This document shows, piece by piece, positions 41,450 to 52,129 of a stretch of 64,000 nucleotides of DNA. The stretch spans positions 291,437 through 355,436 of the forward strand of contig NW_003314359.1 of assembly GCF_000143415.4 (NCBI RefSeq). The letters are read 5' to 3'. This DNA comes from Selaginella moellendorffii (lineage: Eukaryota > Streptophyta > Lycopodiopsida > Selaginellales > Selaginellaceae). How positions within the stretch are numbered: the first letter of the stretch is position 1; every line of letters begins with the position of its first letter. The notes beneath the pieces are model-generated. The model was not told where the DNA came from, made no database searches, and saw only the letters and a program-made list of their open reading frames with translations. The position numbers and the translations under genes were made by a program.

Positions 41450-43421
41450 TCAGCAGTCAATGGTGTTATCGATTTCCCATTTGCTCAAGTGTTGTGTGAA
41501 GGATCTCCATCGTTCAGTCTGGATCTTCGAGTAGCTCGTGACAAATTCTTCGCCAAGAGCCTGTCGCACAAGGATAAGCAGAGCTCTCGAGAAAGCAAAA
41601 GCTTACCTTTCTCAAGGTGGCAGAAGCAGAGAATTCTTTCAGAGCTTCGGCTAGACTGGTGGGAAGAATTTGCACTGCCTGCAAAGAAAAGAAAAGACAG
41701 GAAAACAACAGCCATGCTACAGAGTTCTACTTCCGAAGGACAGAATGAGAAAACTCGCTACCTTCCCTTCAGGTGGCGGAAGATGGCCGTTCCAATCGGC
41801 TGATGGTCCCGGATGGACGTGATGATCAAGCCCGTGAAGGCCACAAGCTGCGAGAAAGTTGCGAGGTTCAGAGCTACACGTAAATCACTTGAAACTCACC
41901 CAAGATGGCAGCCTGGAAAAGATATGGATTGACTGCTCCATCTGCGAGACGAAGTTCGAATCGACCACCGTCGGGTATGCTGCATAAAAGCTTGTTAAGT
42001 CTGCAACGACGGAAGTTCTCTGGCCTTTTGTACCGTATTAAGTGAGTACGATTGTTTCCAGTGTATGCGATGGAGCAAGGAGCCCATGAAGAGCCAGAAA
42101 GGGTGGTGCTTCCATCGATGCGCTTGTAGCTATTGACGGTGGGGTTGAGAATGGCAGTGATCGACTTGGTGTTTTGGAGCACTCCTCCGAGGAACTCATA
42201 AGCAGTCGTGGACAATCCCTGCAAGGAAAGAGAAAGAGATCAAAACGAAGGTAAAAGACTGGGGAAAGCTCACAAGCTTGTCCTGCTTGTCAAGGAAAAC
42301 GTTGTGCTCGCCGGAAGTATCCCAGACAGAGACATGGCAATGTGTTCCATTGCCAGTTTGGTTTACAAAAGGTTTGGGCATAAACGTCGCCTTGAGACCT
42401 GAGAAAAGACCACAGGAGATCAATCGATAGAGCTCGAGAAAGCGAAGAAAGAAAAGAAGAGGTACCATATTTTTCAGCTAGTGATTTCACCATGAACTTG
42501 AAGAAGACGTGCTTATCAGCAGTAGCGATGCAATCGTCATACTCCCAGTTAATCTCAAACTGACCATTTGCATCCTGGAGCAAGAAAAAAGAAGCTGGGA
42601 AGATGACGATAAAAACCAAAAGGTTGAACCTCGTGATCAGCCTGATATGGTTTCCATCCAAGAACTTCCAAGTAGTGAAGAACTTCCGAGATCAGGTCGT
42701 ACCGTCTCATGAGAGCAATCTGGTGGTAAGCAACAAGTTATGGTTTTCTTCTCTCTTGTATTTTTCCCTGTTTCTTACCTGTTCGTAGCCTGGTTTCTCT
42801 GCCTTATCCAATCGATCCGACAGCTGATGAACATCGCTACTTCCGGACAGGATGAAAAACTCGCATTCGACCCCGGTTTTCATCCTCAAGTGTTTACTCT
42901 CGGCAATCTCAACCTGTGAAAGCCATGAATTCTTCTCAAGAAAAGAGTTTTGACACACCTGAGTTCGTAAGACTCTGCGAGGATCCTGTTGTACGGGCTT
43001 GCCGTTCATGTACAAATCGCTGGCCACCCAAGCTACTGCTGGTTTCCATGGAAGTTGGATCACGCTTCGAGGATCAGGCACCGCAAACTAGAAGAAAAAA
43101 ACGCTCTTTTTAAGTCGCACTCTCTCTTCTCTATTGGCTTCACCAGGTCGGGATCCGCTGGACTCATGTCAAAGTGTGCGGCATAGCCAGCAAACCCAGC
43201 TCCTTTGATCTCCATCTCGCGGATTGCTGACTTTGGAACGAGCTTCGCTCGAGACACGCCTAATAGGTCCACGAAACTTATCTGCATTGATTGTTTTTTC
43301 GCAAATCTTTAGCTAGGACCGTGGCGCTCGAGATCGCTGCTCGTTTACATACCAGGAAATTTTCCACTCCTCTCGCTTGAGCGAAGCTCTCGAGCTCGGA
43401 AGTCGCGGCTCCAGGCGCCAT
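41450..43421 (-). CDS. glnT: GlnT-type (type III) glutamine synthetase
   Basis: Twelve exons (43421-43353, 43281-43144, 43087-42959, 42913-42779, 42719-42630, 42574-42466, 42398-42274, 42218-42034, 41979-41900, 41847-41762, 41678-41607, 41560-41450) give 442 residues, the size of bacterial GlnT. Key blocks: FVDLLGVSRAKLVPKSAIRE, SVIQLPWKPAVAWVASDLYM, MKTGVECEFFIL, GQFEINWEYDD, NGTHCHVSVWD, NNRTHLIRIPDGGRFELRLA, and ALGEEFVTSYSKIQTERW ending WEIDNTIDC. Family members ligate ammonia, or in some cases another amine, to glutamate using ATP. Usual plant enzymes are the shorter GS2 type, so this is an additional class, of probable bacterial ancestry. No clear transit peptide is present. A CT microsatellite lies in its leader. 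Confidence 0.9.
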
Positions 43422-43555
43422 CGCTCTCTCTCTCTCTCTCTCGGTGCTCCACAATAGTGACGTGGGCAGTTCTTATTGGCCGCAGCTCACAGCGGGATAT
43501 TCCCCTAAAATTAGAATCTTTTCGCCCTAGCTAGGGTTTATAGCTCGGCTCGGCC
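43422..43555. promoter_or_regulatory. Divergent promoter, GlnT / TRF4-like
   Basis: 134 bp between opposing start codons, including a (CT)n tract at about 43424-43441 and AGCTAGGGTTTATAGC close to the plus-strand start. Confidence 0.5.
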
Positions 43556-45836
43556 ATGGAAGGCAGCAATGCGTTCGTCTACGATCGACTGGCGCCGATC
43601 GGCATGGATTTCGCCCTAGGTGATGCAGATGAGATTGTAGAGGCGCCGGCTGTGAGAAGCGAGGATGGAAATCCGGGTGCTTCCGCCGCTCCGGGAAGCG
43701 TGATTGAAATCAGCGATGGCGAGGCGGAGATTGACTACATTTCGCTCGCTGTCGACGGGCTTGTGAAAGCCGTGGAGCAGGAAGAGGATCCCGACGAGGC
43801 CTTGGTAAATCTCGCCGCCAGTGACGAGTTGGACCTGGAAGTGGACAACTACAATGACAAGAAGATTTGGCCGTGGATGGAGGCTAGAGAAACGAATTTC
43901 CGGAGTCCAGTGCTCCAGCTCCATCAAGGTTCGCGCACTTTTTCTGGGAGCTAACGAGCTCATTTTTTTTTTCCTGTGCTTCAGAGATTTTAGATTTTTG
44001 TACGTTCATCTCACCGACTGTGGAGGAAGAGGCCGAACGTGCTGCAGCTATTAATCGTATAAGCAATGCGATAAAGTCGCTGTGGTCACACTGTAAGGTC
44101 CGCTTCATTCTTTTTTCTTGATTATGGATCCAGCCTTGTTTGCTTTTGGTTCTAGATTGAAATTTTTGGATCATATGCTACTGGGCTCTATCTTCCGACG
44201 AGCGACATTGATGTGAGACAGCCCGTTCTGATTTGTTTAGTTTTCTCTTTTCTGAACACAAAAATTGCAGGCTGTGATTCTAGACTCAGGATGCGATAGG
44301 ATCGTAAGCGGTCTTAGAGCAATTTCCATAGAGCTTAGGAAGCGAAAGTTGGCCAGGAAAATAACGGTAGACAATTGTAATTGGAATCACAACTAACTGC
44401 TGTCTTGATGCAGATCATATCAAAAGCACGCGTCCCGATTATAAAGTTTGTGGAATCAACGAGTGGAATTTCATTTGATATCAGGTGAAGCAGCGTGATA
44501 AGCCATTTCATTCGTCTTGAATTTCCTTTTCTTCCGCTCCTTAGTTTCGATTTAAGAAATGGACCCGAAGCAGCAAAGTTCATACAGGTGACTTCATTAT
44601 GGAAGTTAGAAGGATTTTTGTATGTGACTGTGCTCCTTCCAAACAGCGAGCTATTGGAACTTTGCCTCCTCTGCGGCCTTTATGCATGGTGCTAAAGATC
44701 TTTCTTCAACAAAGAGAACTGAATGAGGTATAATTTGATCATGGCAAGGAAAGGTTTAACCGTTGATGTTGTAGGTGTACTGTGGTGGAATAGGCTCATA
44801 TGGTCTTCTAATCATGCTCATTACGCATCTTCAGGTAAAGCATATCATGACTTCTGTATTATCTGCTGATTGACTTTCTTCCCAGATGCACCCGAGTCGG
44901 CATCATGGCGGCAATCTCGAAACTAATCTGGGTGTTTTGCTGGTAGTACACACGAATTTTGTTCCATCTGAATCTCTCATTTCTATATTTTATTGCAGCT
45001 GGACTTCTTTGATTTGTTTGGTCGTAGTCTCAACATAAGAGAGGTTGGGGTCTCTTGCGCTGATGGTGGAAGGTTTTTCTCGAAGGTTTCGAAGGGGTAA
45101 GTTTAATATATTCTGTTTGGTCAAGGACTCTTTGTGATGCAACTTGCAGGTTTGTTGATTACAAACGGCCGTTTTTGCTAGCTGTCGAGGATCCTCAGGT
45201 ATTATTTCTACATATTTGTACTGCAGATAGTAAAACGCTTACATATTCCAGGCACCAGAGAACGATATAGGAAAGAACTCTTTCCAGATTCCCAAGGTAC
45301 GCGAGAAGACTTTAAAGTGATGTGTATACGTTTACAAGAGCTGCTTGTTGTAGATCCGTGCGGCATTCGTCCTTGCCCACAGGCTGTTGGCAACGACTAC
45401 TGCAAACACTGGAAATACTGGAATACTGGGCCGAATCATTCGCGGCGACAGCATTCTAACCAACAGGAAGCGCACGACGGCCGGTGACGCTAAGGCTTGC
45501 ACGTACTTTTTCGATCCAATAGAGGAGCTACCCGATGCCGACACAATGCAGCCGAAGAAGTTCAAGTACAAGAAGAGACACAGGCCGGACGACTCCAAGC
45601 AGCACAAGAAAAAGAAACGGGAGGAACACGAGGAACGCAGGAAACGAAAGCGCGATGAGGCCTCCTCGTCAAGCCGGAACTCAAGGTGGAAGAAAGTGGA
45701 GGAGAGGGAATCGCCAGGCCCGAGATTGTCGAGGAGGACTACATACACTGATCACTGCGACCACGACGGCGTGGACACGGGCCTAAAGAGAGTCATCGTG
45801 GCCTCGCCTTCGCACAAAAAGTTTAAGTACTCGTGA
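43556..45836 (+). CDS. TRF4/5-type non-canonical poly(A) RNA polymerase
   Basis: Thirteen exons (43556-43928, 43985-44097, 44156-44212, 44271-44366, 44414-44484, 44545-44587, 44647-44727, 44775-44834, 44886-44942, 44999-45096, 45150-45198, 45252-45296, 45354-45836) give 541 residues. The nucleotidyltransferase site reads IEIFGSYATGLYLPTSDID + AV; the third acidic residue is in TSGISFDISFDLRNG. The PAP-associated domain follows (PLRPLCMVLKIFLQQRELNE, YCGGIGSYGLLIMLITHLQ, GVLLLDFFDLFGRSLN). The C-terminus is very Lys/Arg-rich. TRF4 proteins add short A tails to aberrant nuclear RNA and feed it to the exosome as part of TRAMP-like complexes. All introns are 45-65 bp. It shares a 134-bp promoter with GlnT. 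Confidence 0.92.
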
Positions 45837-46077
45837 GAAGAGACCCCTCAAACTAAACCAAAGCCTTACGACCGCGAAAGAGATTTTTTCCCGTCAACGT
45901 CCGGGCACCACTTTTACTATCGAAACACGAGACTATCGAAGCAAAGAGAGCGATCAAAGCCAAACTTAACGGGTAAAATCAGGAGATCCACTTTATATTT
46001 TGGAGGAGTGGAGCAACTTGGCACTACTCTTATCCTCTCGGGACGACGAGATACTGGAGAGTTTGAGCCGGGCAGCC

Positions 46078-47037
46078 ATGGCAGGAGTTTTGGGAGCCTC
46101 ATCGTCTCTCACTGCTAGCAGGGGTGAGAAGAATTGGGAGAGAGGTAGCCATAGAGGACTAGCTGCTTGGAGGAGCTCTAGAACAGCTCGGCTGCCAGGA
46201 ATTGGAGACGTGTGCTACAGACTGGAAAGACCAACAAGAGCTTCTTCGCCAATTTCTTCTTCTTCGTCTTCTTCCTCTTCGACAGCAGCACCCAGTGGTG
46301 CTGCTACCTCCTCGGCCAAAGGAAACAAAGGCAATGGCAGCGCCACCAAAGAGGATCCCGTCAAGATGATATCCACGGAGCTCGAGTTCCAGGCGATGCT
46401 GCGGGACGCGGGCGAGAAGCTGGTGGTGGTGGAGTACGCCGAGAGCCACAGCGTCAACAGCAAGCGGATATATCCGGCCATGGTGGAGCTGAGCCGGACG
46501 TGCCCGGACGTTGTCTTCCGCCTCATACTGGCTGACGAGTCGGAGGAGACCAAGGAGATGTTCCGCCGGGAGGGCGTCGCGAAGGTCCCCCACTTCATCT
46601 TCTACAAGAGCGGCGAGAAGGTCCACGAGGAGGAAGGCATCACCGAGGACATGCTGCTTGGGGACGTGCTCTACTACGGCGACTCCTCCAGCGCCATCAC
46701 CCAGCTCCACAGCCGCGGCGACGTCGAGGCCCTCATCCGGAAGCACAGGGACGACGGTAAGCTCGTTGTCCTCGACGTTGGTCTCAAGCACTGCGGCCCC
46801 TGCGTGAAAGTGTATCCCACCGTCATCAAGCTGGCCAAGAAGATGGCCGACACGGCCGTGTTTGCGCGCATGCACGGCGACGAGAACGACGACTGCATGG
46901 CCTTCCTCAAGGAGCGAAACGTCGTCGAGGTGCCGACGTTTCTCTTCATCCGCGGAGGCGAGGTGCGCGGGAGGTACGTCGGCTCCGGCAAAGGCGAGCT
47001 CATCGGAGAAATCCTGAAACATCAAGGCGTCATGTAG
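46078..47037 (+). CDS. CDSP32: CDSP32 two-domain thioredoxin, plastid
   Basis: A single exon of 319 residues. The start is the first true ATG (46078, GCCATGG); the frame is open back to 46000 but only with TTG. A Ser-rich transit region is followed by two thioredoxin folds. In the first, the active-site position reads [10 protein letters not shown], with no CxxC; the second has [12 protein letters not shown], the HCGPC active site typical of CDSP32. It donates electrons to plastid peroxiredoxin (BAS1) and methionine sulfoxide reductase under drought and oxidative stress. cis-Pro residues are in [10 protein letters not shown] and [20 protein letters not shown] at 45991 could serve as TATA, about 90 bp upstream of the start. 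Confidence 0.93.
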   Translation: MAGVLGASSSLTASRGEKNWERGSHRGLAAWRSSRTARLPGIGDVCYRLERPTRASSPISSSSSSSSSTAAPSGAATSSAKGNKGNGSATKEDPVKMISTELEFQAMLRDAGEKLVVVEYAESHSVNSKRIYPAMVELSRTCPDVVFRLILADESEETKEMFRREGVAKVPHFIFYKSGEKVHEEEGITEDMLLGDVLYYGDSSSAITQLHSRGDVEALIRKHRDDGKLVVLDVGLKHCGPCVKVYPTVIKLAKKMADTAVFARMHGDENDDCMAFLKERNVVEVPTFLFIRGGEVRGRYVGSGKGELIGEILKHQGVM

Positions 47038-47088
47038 GTAGAGAAGAGTAAGAAAGATTTGCTTACCGCTCTGTAACGAGATGATATC

Positions 47089-48720
47089 TTAGCTTGCTCT
47101 CCTTCCTGCTATCTCTTTCCTGCTATCAGTAACTATCCTGAGACTCCAATAGATATTTGCCATGGATAAGGCCGCGCCATGCCTCTCGTCCAGCCTCACC
47201 ACCCTCCGGTAGTGCTCGAGCTCGAAGTACTCCTTTCCCTTGTCAACCAGGCCGGCATGGCTGCAAGCGGCGAGGATAAACGTGAAAGTGATGGCATCTG
47301 GACGGAGGCCTCTGTCTTGCTTGAGGTTGAAGAAGTCGATAGCGCTCTCTGTCTGGCCTTGGCGACTGTATCCTGTCGTCCAAATCATAGAGTCTTTCGT
47401 TTTAGAACCAAATAAATCGAATACCTGTCGTGCTTCACCCATTCTCCCACACTCGCAATAGAAGTCCACCAGGGAACTCAAGTTTCTCTCGAGGCCGCTC
47501 TCACAGACTTGAGTGCGAATTTGTCTCCCTGTCTGTAGTGCTGCCAGCCAAGTACAGGCTTTCAATCCGGCCAACCGGGAACGCAGCCTTCCTGTCCAAA
47601 CAGTTCCAGCCCCGTCTCGGCTTCCCCGTTTTCTACGTATGCCAGGACAAATGCCGTCCATGAAACCACGTCCTGTGATGGCATTCTGTTGAAAACTTGT
47701 CGAGCATCCACCAAGCTGCCGCACTTCGCGTAAAGATCGCCCAAACTGCTTCCCACGAACACGTCTCTTGAATCAAAACCGTGCTTTGCTGCTCTGCTGT
47801 GAACTTCCATCCCTTTCTCCAAAGCTCGGAGCTTCACCAGCGTCCCATCGATTCGCTGGAACGGCTCTTGCGTATCGCGCACGCCAGGATTGCAGCAACA
47901 AAAACCTTGGCATCCGCTACACACCCTCCATCCGACTGCATCCTTGAGAAGAAATCCTAGGCCACCTCGGCTTCACCGTTTTGAGCGTGTCCCAGTATGA
48001 TTGTCGTCCAGGAGACAACGTCTCGACGGGCCATTCCTTCGAAAACTCTGCGGGCCTCCGCCATGTTGCCAGCCATGGCGGTGGCAACGAACACATCAGA
48101 CTCGTAGCCGCTGCTCACAACTTGCGAGCAAAACGATCTAAACACCTGGAAAAGCCTTTTGTTCTCGCTGCCAAGCTGCCGAAGGTCTTGAGCACCGCAA
48201 AACGCTTGACCATCTGGCATGCAGCCCTCGCACTGCATGAGCGAGAAGAAAAACATGCCTACCTTGTTCTCGCCATTCAGGACGTACTGTACAGTCCCGT
48301 TCGATCACAAGTTTGGCAGCTCGTGCCCCAGGATCAAACTCGTCCACGACACAACGTTTGGCAGGAGAATCCCTCAAAGACTCCGCGAGCTTCCTCAATT
48401 CTCAGCACGTTACACACGTAGACGTTGGAAAGAACTCCATACCTGTCAGCTTGAGTGTGCAAATCGACCGATCTCGGGCCAAAATTCGAGCCTCTCCTCC
48501 TTGGCCGCCAGATTGGAGCACGCCATGACGGCTGCGACAAAGCTCGGCGAATCCGGGGCACATCCCTCAGCGCGCATGCGGTGAAATATCTCTAGAGCTA
48601 GATATTCCTTACCGCTCTCAGAACGAGCGACGCCCTCGAAGATCCGGCACGCTTTAGCCATGTTTGCGCAGAGGTACATGTGAATCAGCACCTCGCATTC
48701 GAGGAATAGCCGAGCCGATC
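47089..48720 (-). pseudogene. PLS-class PPR pseudogene
   Basis: Broken minus-strand frames together spell PPR motifs in order: AKACRIFEGVARSESG and EIFHRMRAEGCAPDSPSFVA (about 48530-48680), AEARRVFEGMARRDVVSWTT (about 48000-48070), GSLVDARQVFNRMPSQDVVS (about 47660-47740), GRMGEARQVFDLFGSKTKDS and RPDAITFTFILAACSHAGLV (about 47230-47450). The VVSWTT/ILAACSHAG style is that of PLS-type PPR genes. At least three frameshifts and several stops break it. It lies downstream of CDSP32, convergent to it. Confidence 0.85.
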
Positions 48721-48759
48721 GAGTTCGGCGTGGAGGAGCCCTAAAACTTAAAGGTAAAA

Positions 48760-50560
48760 TAGTTTAAAGTAGAGGTCTGATAGCATTTAGAGGGAAAGAT
48801 CTGAACATTCTAAAGATCATTCATCTAGTCCTAGTTGCCAAGATTTATTTGGTCACATCCTCAAATAAAGTTCTATAAAACCATGCACCTCTTGGTCTAA
48901 ATGATAAAATGATCCATCCCATTTTTATTGTCCCCAATAAGTATAAAATTGTTACAAATGTTTTAAGAGCATGGGATTATAATATTCAATACAAGTGAAA
49001 TTAAGTTAATAAATTCAAGTTTTAATATAAAAGACCAAAACTTTATTTTGTAAATTAGATCAAGGTTTTTTATATAAGTTAAATAATTTAAATTTACTTT
49101 AAAAAATAGGTATATTTATAAATTATATCATAAATTACAACCTATTAAGCAAAAATGGACTCTGCCACTTCATCAAAGCAAAAAAATAATAAATTATTAC
49201 TAATGTGAACTTTCAATCCAAACCTCTTAGCTACCTTTTCCACATTATCAATTACATAAAAAATATTAACCATTGTGCTTTTTATAAGTTTTTTAACTTA
49301 AGTTTTTATGATTTTTATTTTCATCATCCTAAAAACTTTATTATTCAAAATATTAACTTTTAATAATTATCAAAAAATCCATAAATATGTATAAAACACA
49401 CATTTAGTTTAGTAAAATATAACTTTTTCCTCAAATAATCAGATTCCACACTAGTGTGCTTTTAATTAGTATAAAAGTTTAACTATTTTATTTTAATATT
49501 TTTAAATATATTTTATAGAGACATTATTTATTTCTTTCCATTAAATTAAATAAAATATTATCTTTAAAATTATTAATAAATTATAAAATATCATATTTAT
49601 ATAAAATAATAATACTTTATTTTTATTGTTAAACCACAAAAACCTTTCTTGATTTAAACAAATTATTTTTATACTTCAGAAGTAAATATTATAAATTATA
49701 ATGTAAAACTTAAAAATCCTTTATAATATTGAAATATATTTATAAATATAAACTTTTAATTATAAATTTTTAATTTACACTCTCTTTATATATGCTTAAT
49801 ATGCTTGAAAATAAAATATTTTCTTATAGTTTAAAATATTTTTAAAAGTTAGTTTAAAAATAACTTTTTTATAAGTTAGTTCTTAACTTTTAGTTTAAAA
49901 ATTGTGATAGTTTAAACTTTAAAAGCATAAACTTTTACATGGAAGAAACTGTGAAGAAAATAAGACAATATTTCTATATTAGAGTAAAAACTTTATATGG
50001 AAAGGTTATATTTTCTAGTTTATTGGGATATAATTTTAAAAGTTTATTTTTATTAATTGAATCTCTCAAAATATCATGCACAGTTACTTATAAAAATTTC
50101 TATGAAAATTCACAATTTTGGCTTGCCTCAACATTAATTATATTTTAAAATAAATGAGTTATAGAGTTATTTATGTTTTTATTTTATTACTTACTGTTGC
50201 CAAGTGAAATTTGAAAGTCCATTATAACTATTAAAATATATTTAAAAATATAAATATTTTTTTGGAATTATTTTATTTAACACACTGAGTGATTCTTAAC
50301 AAAAATAAATCATCAAAAGCTTTTATAATATCTTAAATAAGTTTTATTTTCATTTGTTAAAATTTTTGTAGTTGCAAGATTAAGAACCTAAACTTTCATA
50401 ATAAGGATGTTAATTTTTTTTATGAGTGAAACTAGATTTTTTAATATTTTTAGACATAATTTAAAGATTTAATTTTATTAACAATTATCTGACTCTTAAT
50501 TATGTATATAAAAGCACAGTTGACAGTTATTTTTACAAAGGCAATTGGATATGATAGTGA
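48760..50560. other. Strongly AT-rich island, 1.8 kb
   Basis: From about 48890 to 50530 the sequence is extremely A+T-rich, dominated by TTTTAATA/AAATATTT words, with no long frame, no recognisable transposon ends and no RNA gene. It contrasts sharply with the rest of the window. Confidence 0.8.
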
Positions 50561-51439
50561 TGCAGTGATCACTTTGAGCCCCCAGGGGATACTAGGAGTA
50601 CACTTTGTGGTTTTGTATTCTGAATGCTAGCAACTCCACTTGGTTTTGGCAGTTTATATAAGCCACAACAACACCAAGCACCATCAAAGTAGACATTGGC
50701 CATTCAGTGATGAGGCAACCAGGACCATTTTACAGATTCAGCAGTCCAAGCAGAAAGGCTTTTTCTCTTGTTGGCTTTCATATATTAAGTAGTCTCTTCT
50801 TATGTCAAGTTAGGAGTCCTCCAACTTCCACCCACACTATTTCCATCTAGTGAAAGAACAAGAAGATCGAGTATGAAGCTTAAAGCGTGAAGATTTTTTG
50901 GATCGAGGAGTGGAGCAAGGCTCCCAGCAACTCACAACACACTTGCATTTTTGCATTCATCAGTCTCATGCTTCAGAATGGGCACCAGAACAATATCAAA
51001 ACAGCATTAGATCTCTTCCTGCAGAGCTGAGTATTAAAGATGTGGAAAATGGGCCAGTGAAATCAGATTTGCTTTCAGGTGAGAAATGTCTGTCTCTCAG
51101 GTGCTATCGTGACGTGAATATCAGGGGATTTGTCCAGTGGAAGAATCGGAAGATCGACCAGGAGTCCCTCTATGGACAAGCGGAAGCAAAGGGGCCAAAC
51201 AAAGAGGGAGCTCAGATGGTGGACCAGACTTCATGCTCGGAAGAGGAAATGTTGGCATTGCAAACTTTATCACTCAGTTTTCGTTCCGTGAGACCTCCAC
51301 TCCACAGTCTGCCCTGACCTGATAAGGATCAGGGTATGTAAAGCATCTGTTGAGGACCATGGAAAACTTTGTAGCATTGAAGCGGATAAGTGGTCCGAAA
51401 CTTCTCTTTCACCCATGCTTCCAGATAACAGGTGGAACG
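50561..51439. other. Unassigned region with a weak possible transcription unit
   Basis: TTTATATAAGCC near 50653 looks like a TATA element, and frames at 50898-51322 (plus) are open for up to 139 codons, but they lack an ATG, and no known domain is visible. Composition is balanced. I do not call a gene. Confidence 0.3.
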
Positions 51440-51810
51440 GCTCTTGGATTGACACAACTCTCCTAAAGAATTAAACCTTGGCTTCACTGTTTTGAGCGTA
51501 TGTCCCCTCGAAACTCGGACGTTTATGTCGATCATGACTGGAAACGGCCACATCAGAGTCGTAGCACAACTTGCGAGACCGTCTCTTCCCGTCGCTATGA
51601 CCGGAGCGTTTTGTTGCTGCCAAAGGCCAACGCTTGACTGCGTCCCTCGTATTGCATGAGAAGTCTGGGCGATCGAAACGATTCTAGAGCACGTTACATA
51701 CGAAGGAATTCCAGACCTGCTAGCTTGAGCATGGAAATCTTGGCCTAGTCTCTTCCTTGGCCGCCAAATTGGAGCGCCAGAAGGAATACCCGAGTCGTCC
51801 TAGAAAGAGA
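51440..51810 (-). pseudogene. Second, more decayed PPR fragment
   Basis: GGCTTCACTGTTTTGAGCGT (51481), CACATCAGAGTCGTAGC and CACAACTTGCGAG (about 51550-51575), and TTGGCCGCCAAATTGGAGC (51754) each match segments of the PPR pseudogene at 47969, 48090-48126 and 48500 in the same order, with internal deletions. Confidence 0.65.
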
Positions 51811-52129
51811 AACGAAGACGCCTTAAAGTCGTAAAGGAGAATATACTAGTGAATATAAAATATTTTAATTTCGTCATCATCCTTTGTTTAAATAGCTCGG
51901 TTGTTGGTGAGAAGAAATGTACAGGGAGGGTAGAAAGTAAAAAGTTTTCGGGGACGAAGAAAGTTATGGCAAGAGAGGGAACGAAGAAGCACCGAGTGTA
52001 CGTAACCTTGATGACAAGAGAAGCCTGGGAGAGACACAAACAATCTAAAGAAAACTATACCCTCGATACTTCTTCCACTCCATCACCTCCATCGGAGCTC
52101 TGGAATTTCTGCCCAACTTTTCTCCGCGG
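51811..52129. other. Intergenic, 3' region of the PEPCK gene
   Basis: 319 bp with no supported gene. It should contain the PEPCK 3' untranslated region. Confidence 0.5.

Noticed and set aside
41402-41803. 133-codon plus-strand frame after the DUF220-like stop
   Set aside because: Starts with GTG and covers the last GlnT exons on the other strand, which match GlnT residue by residue.
46159-47025. 288-codon minus-strand frame
   Set aside because: Antisense of CDSP32.
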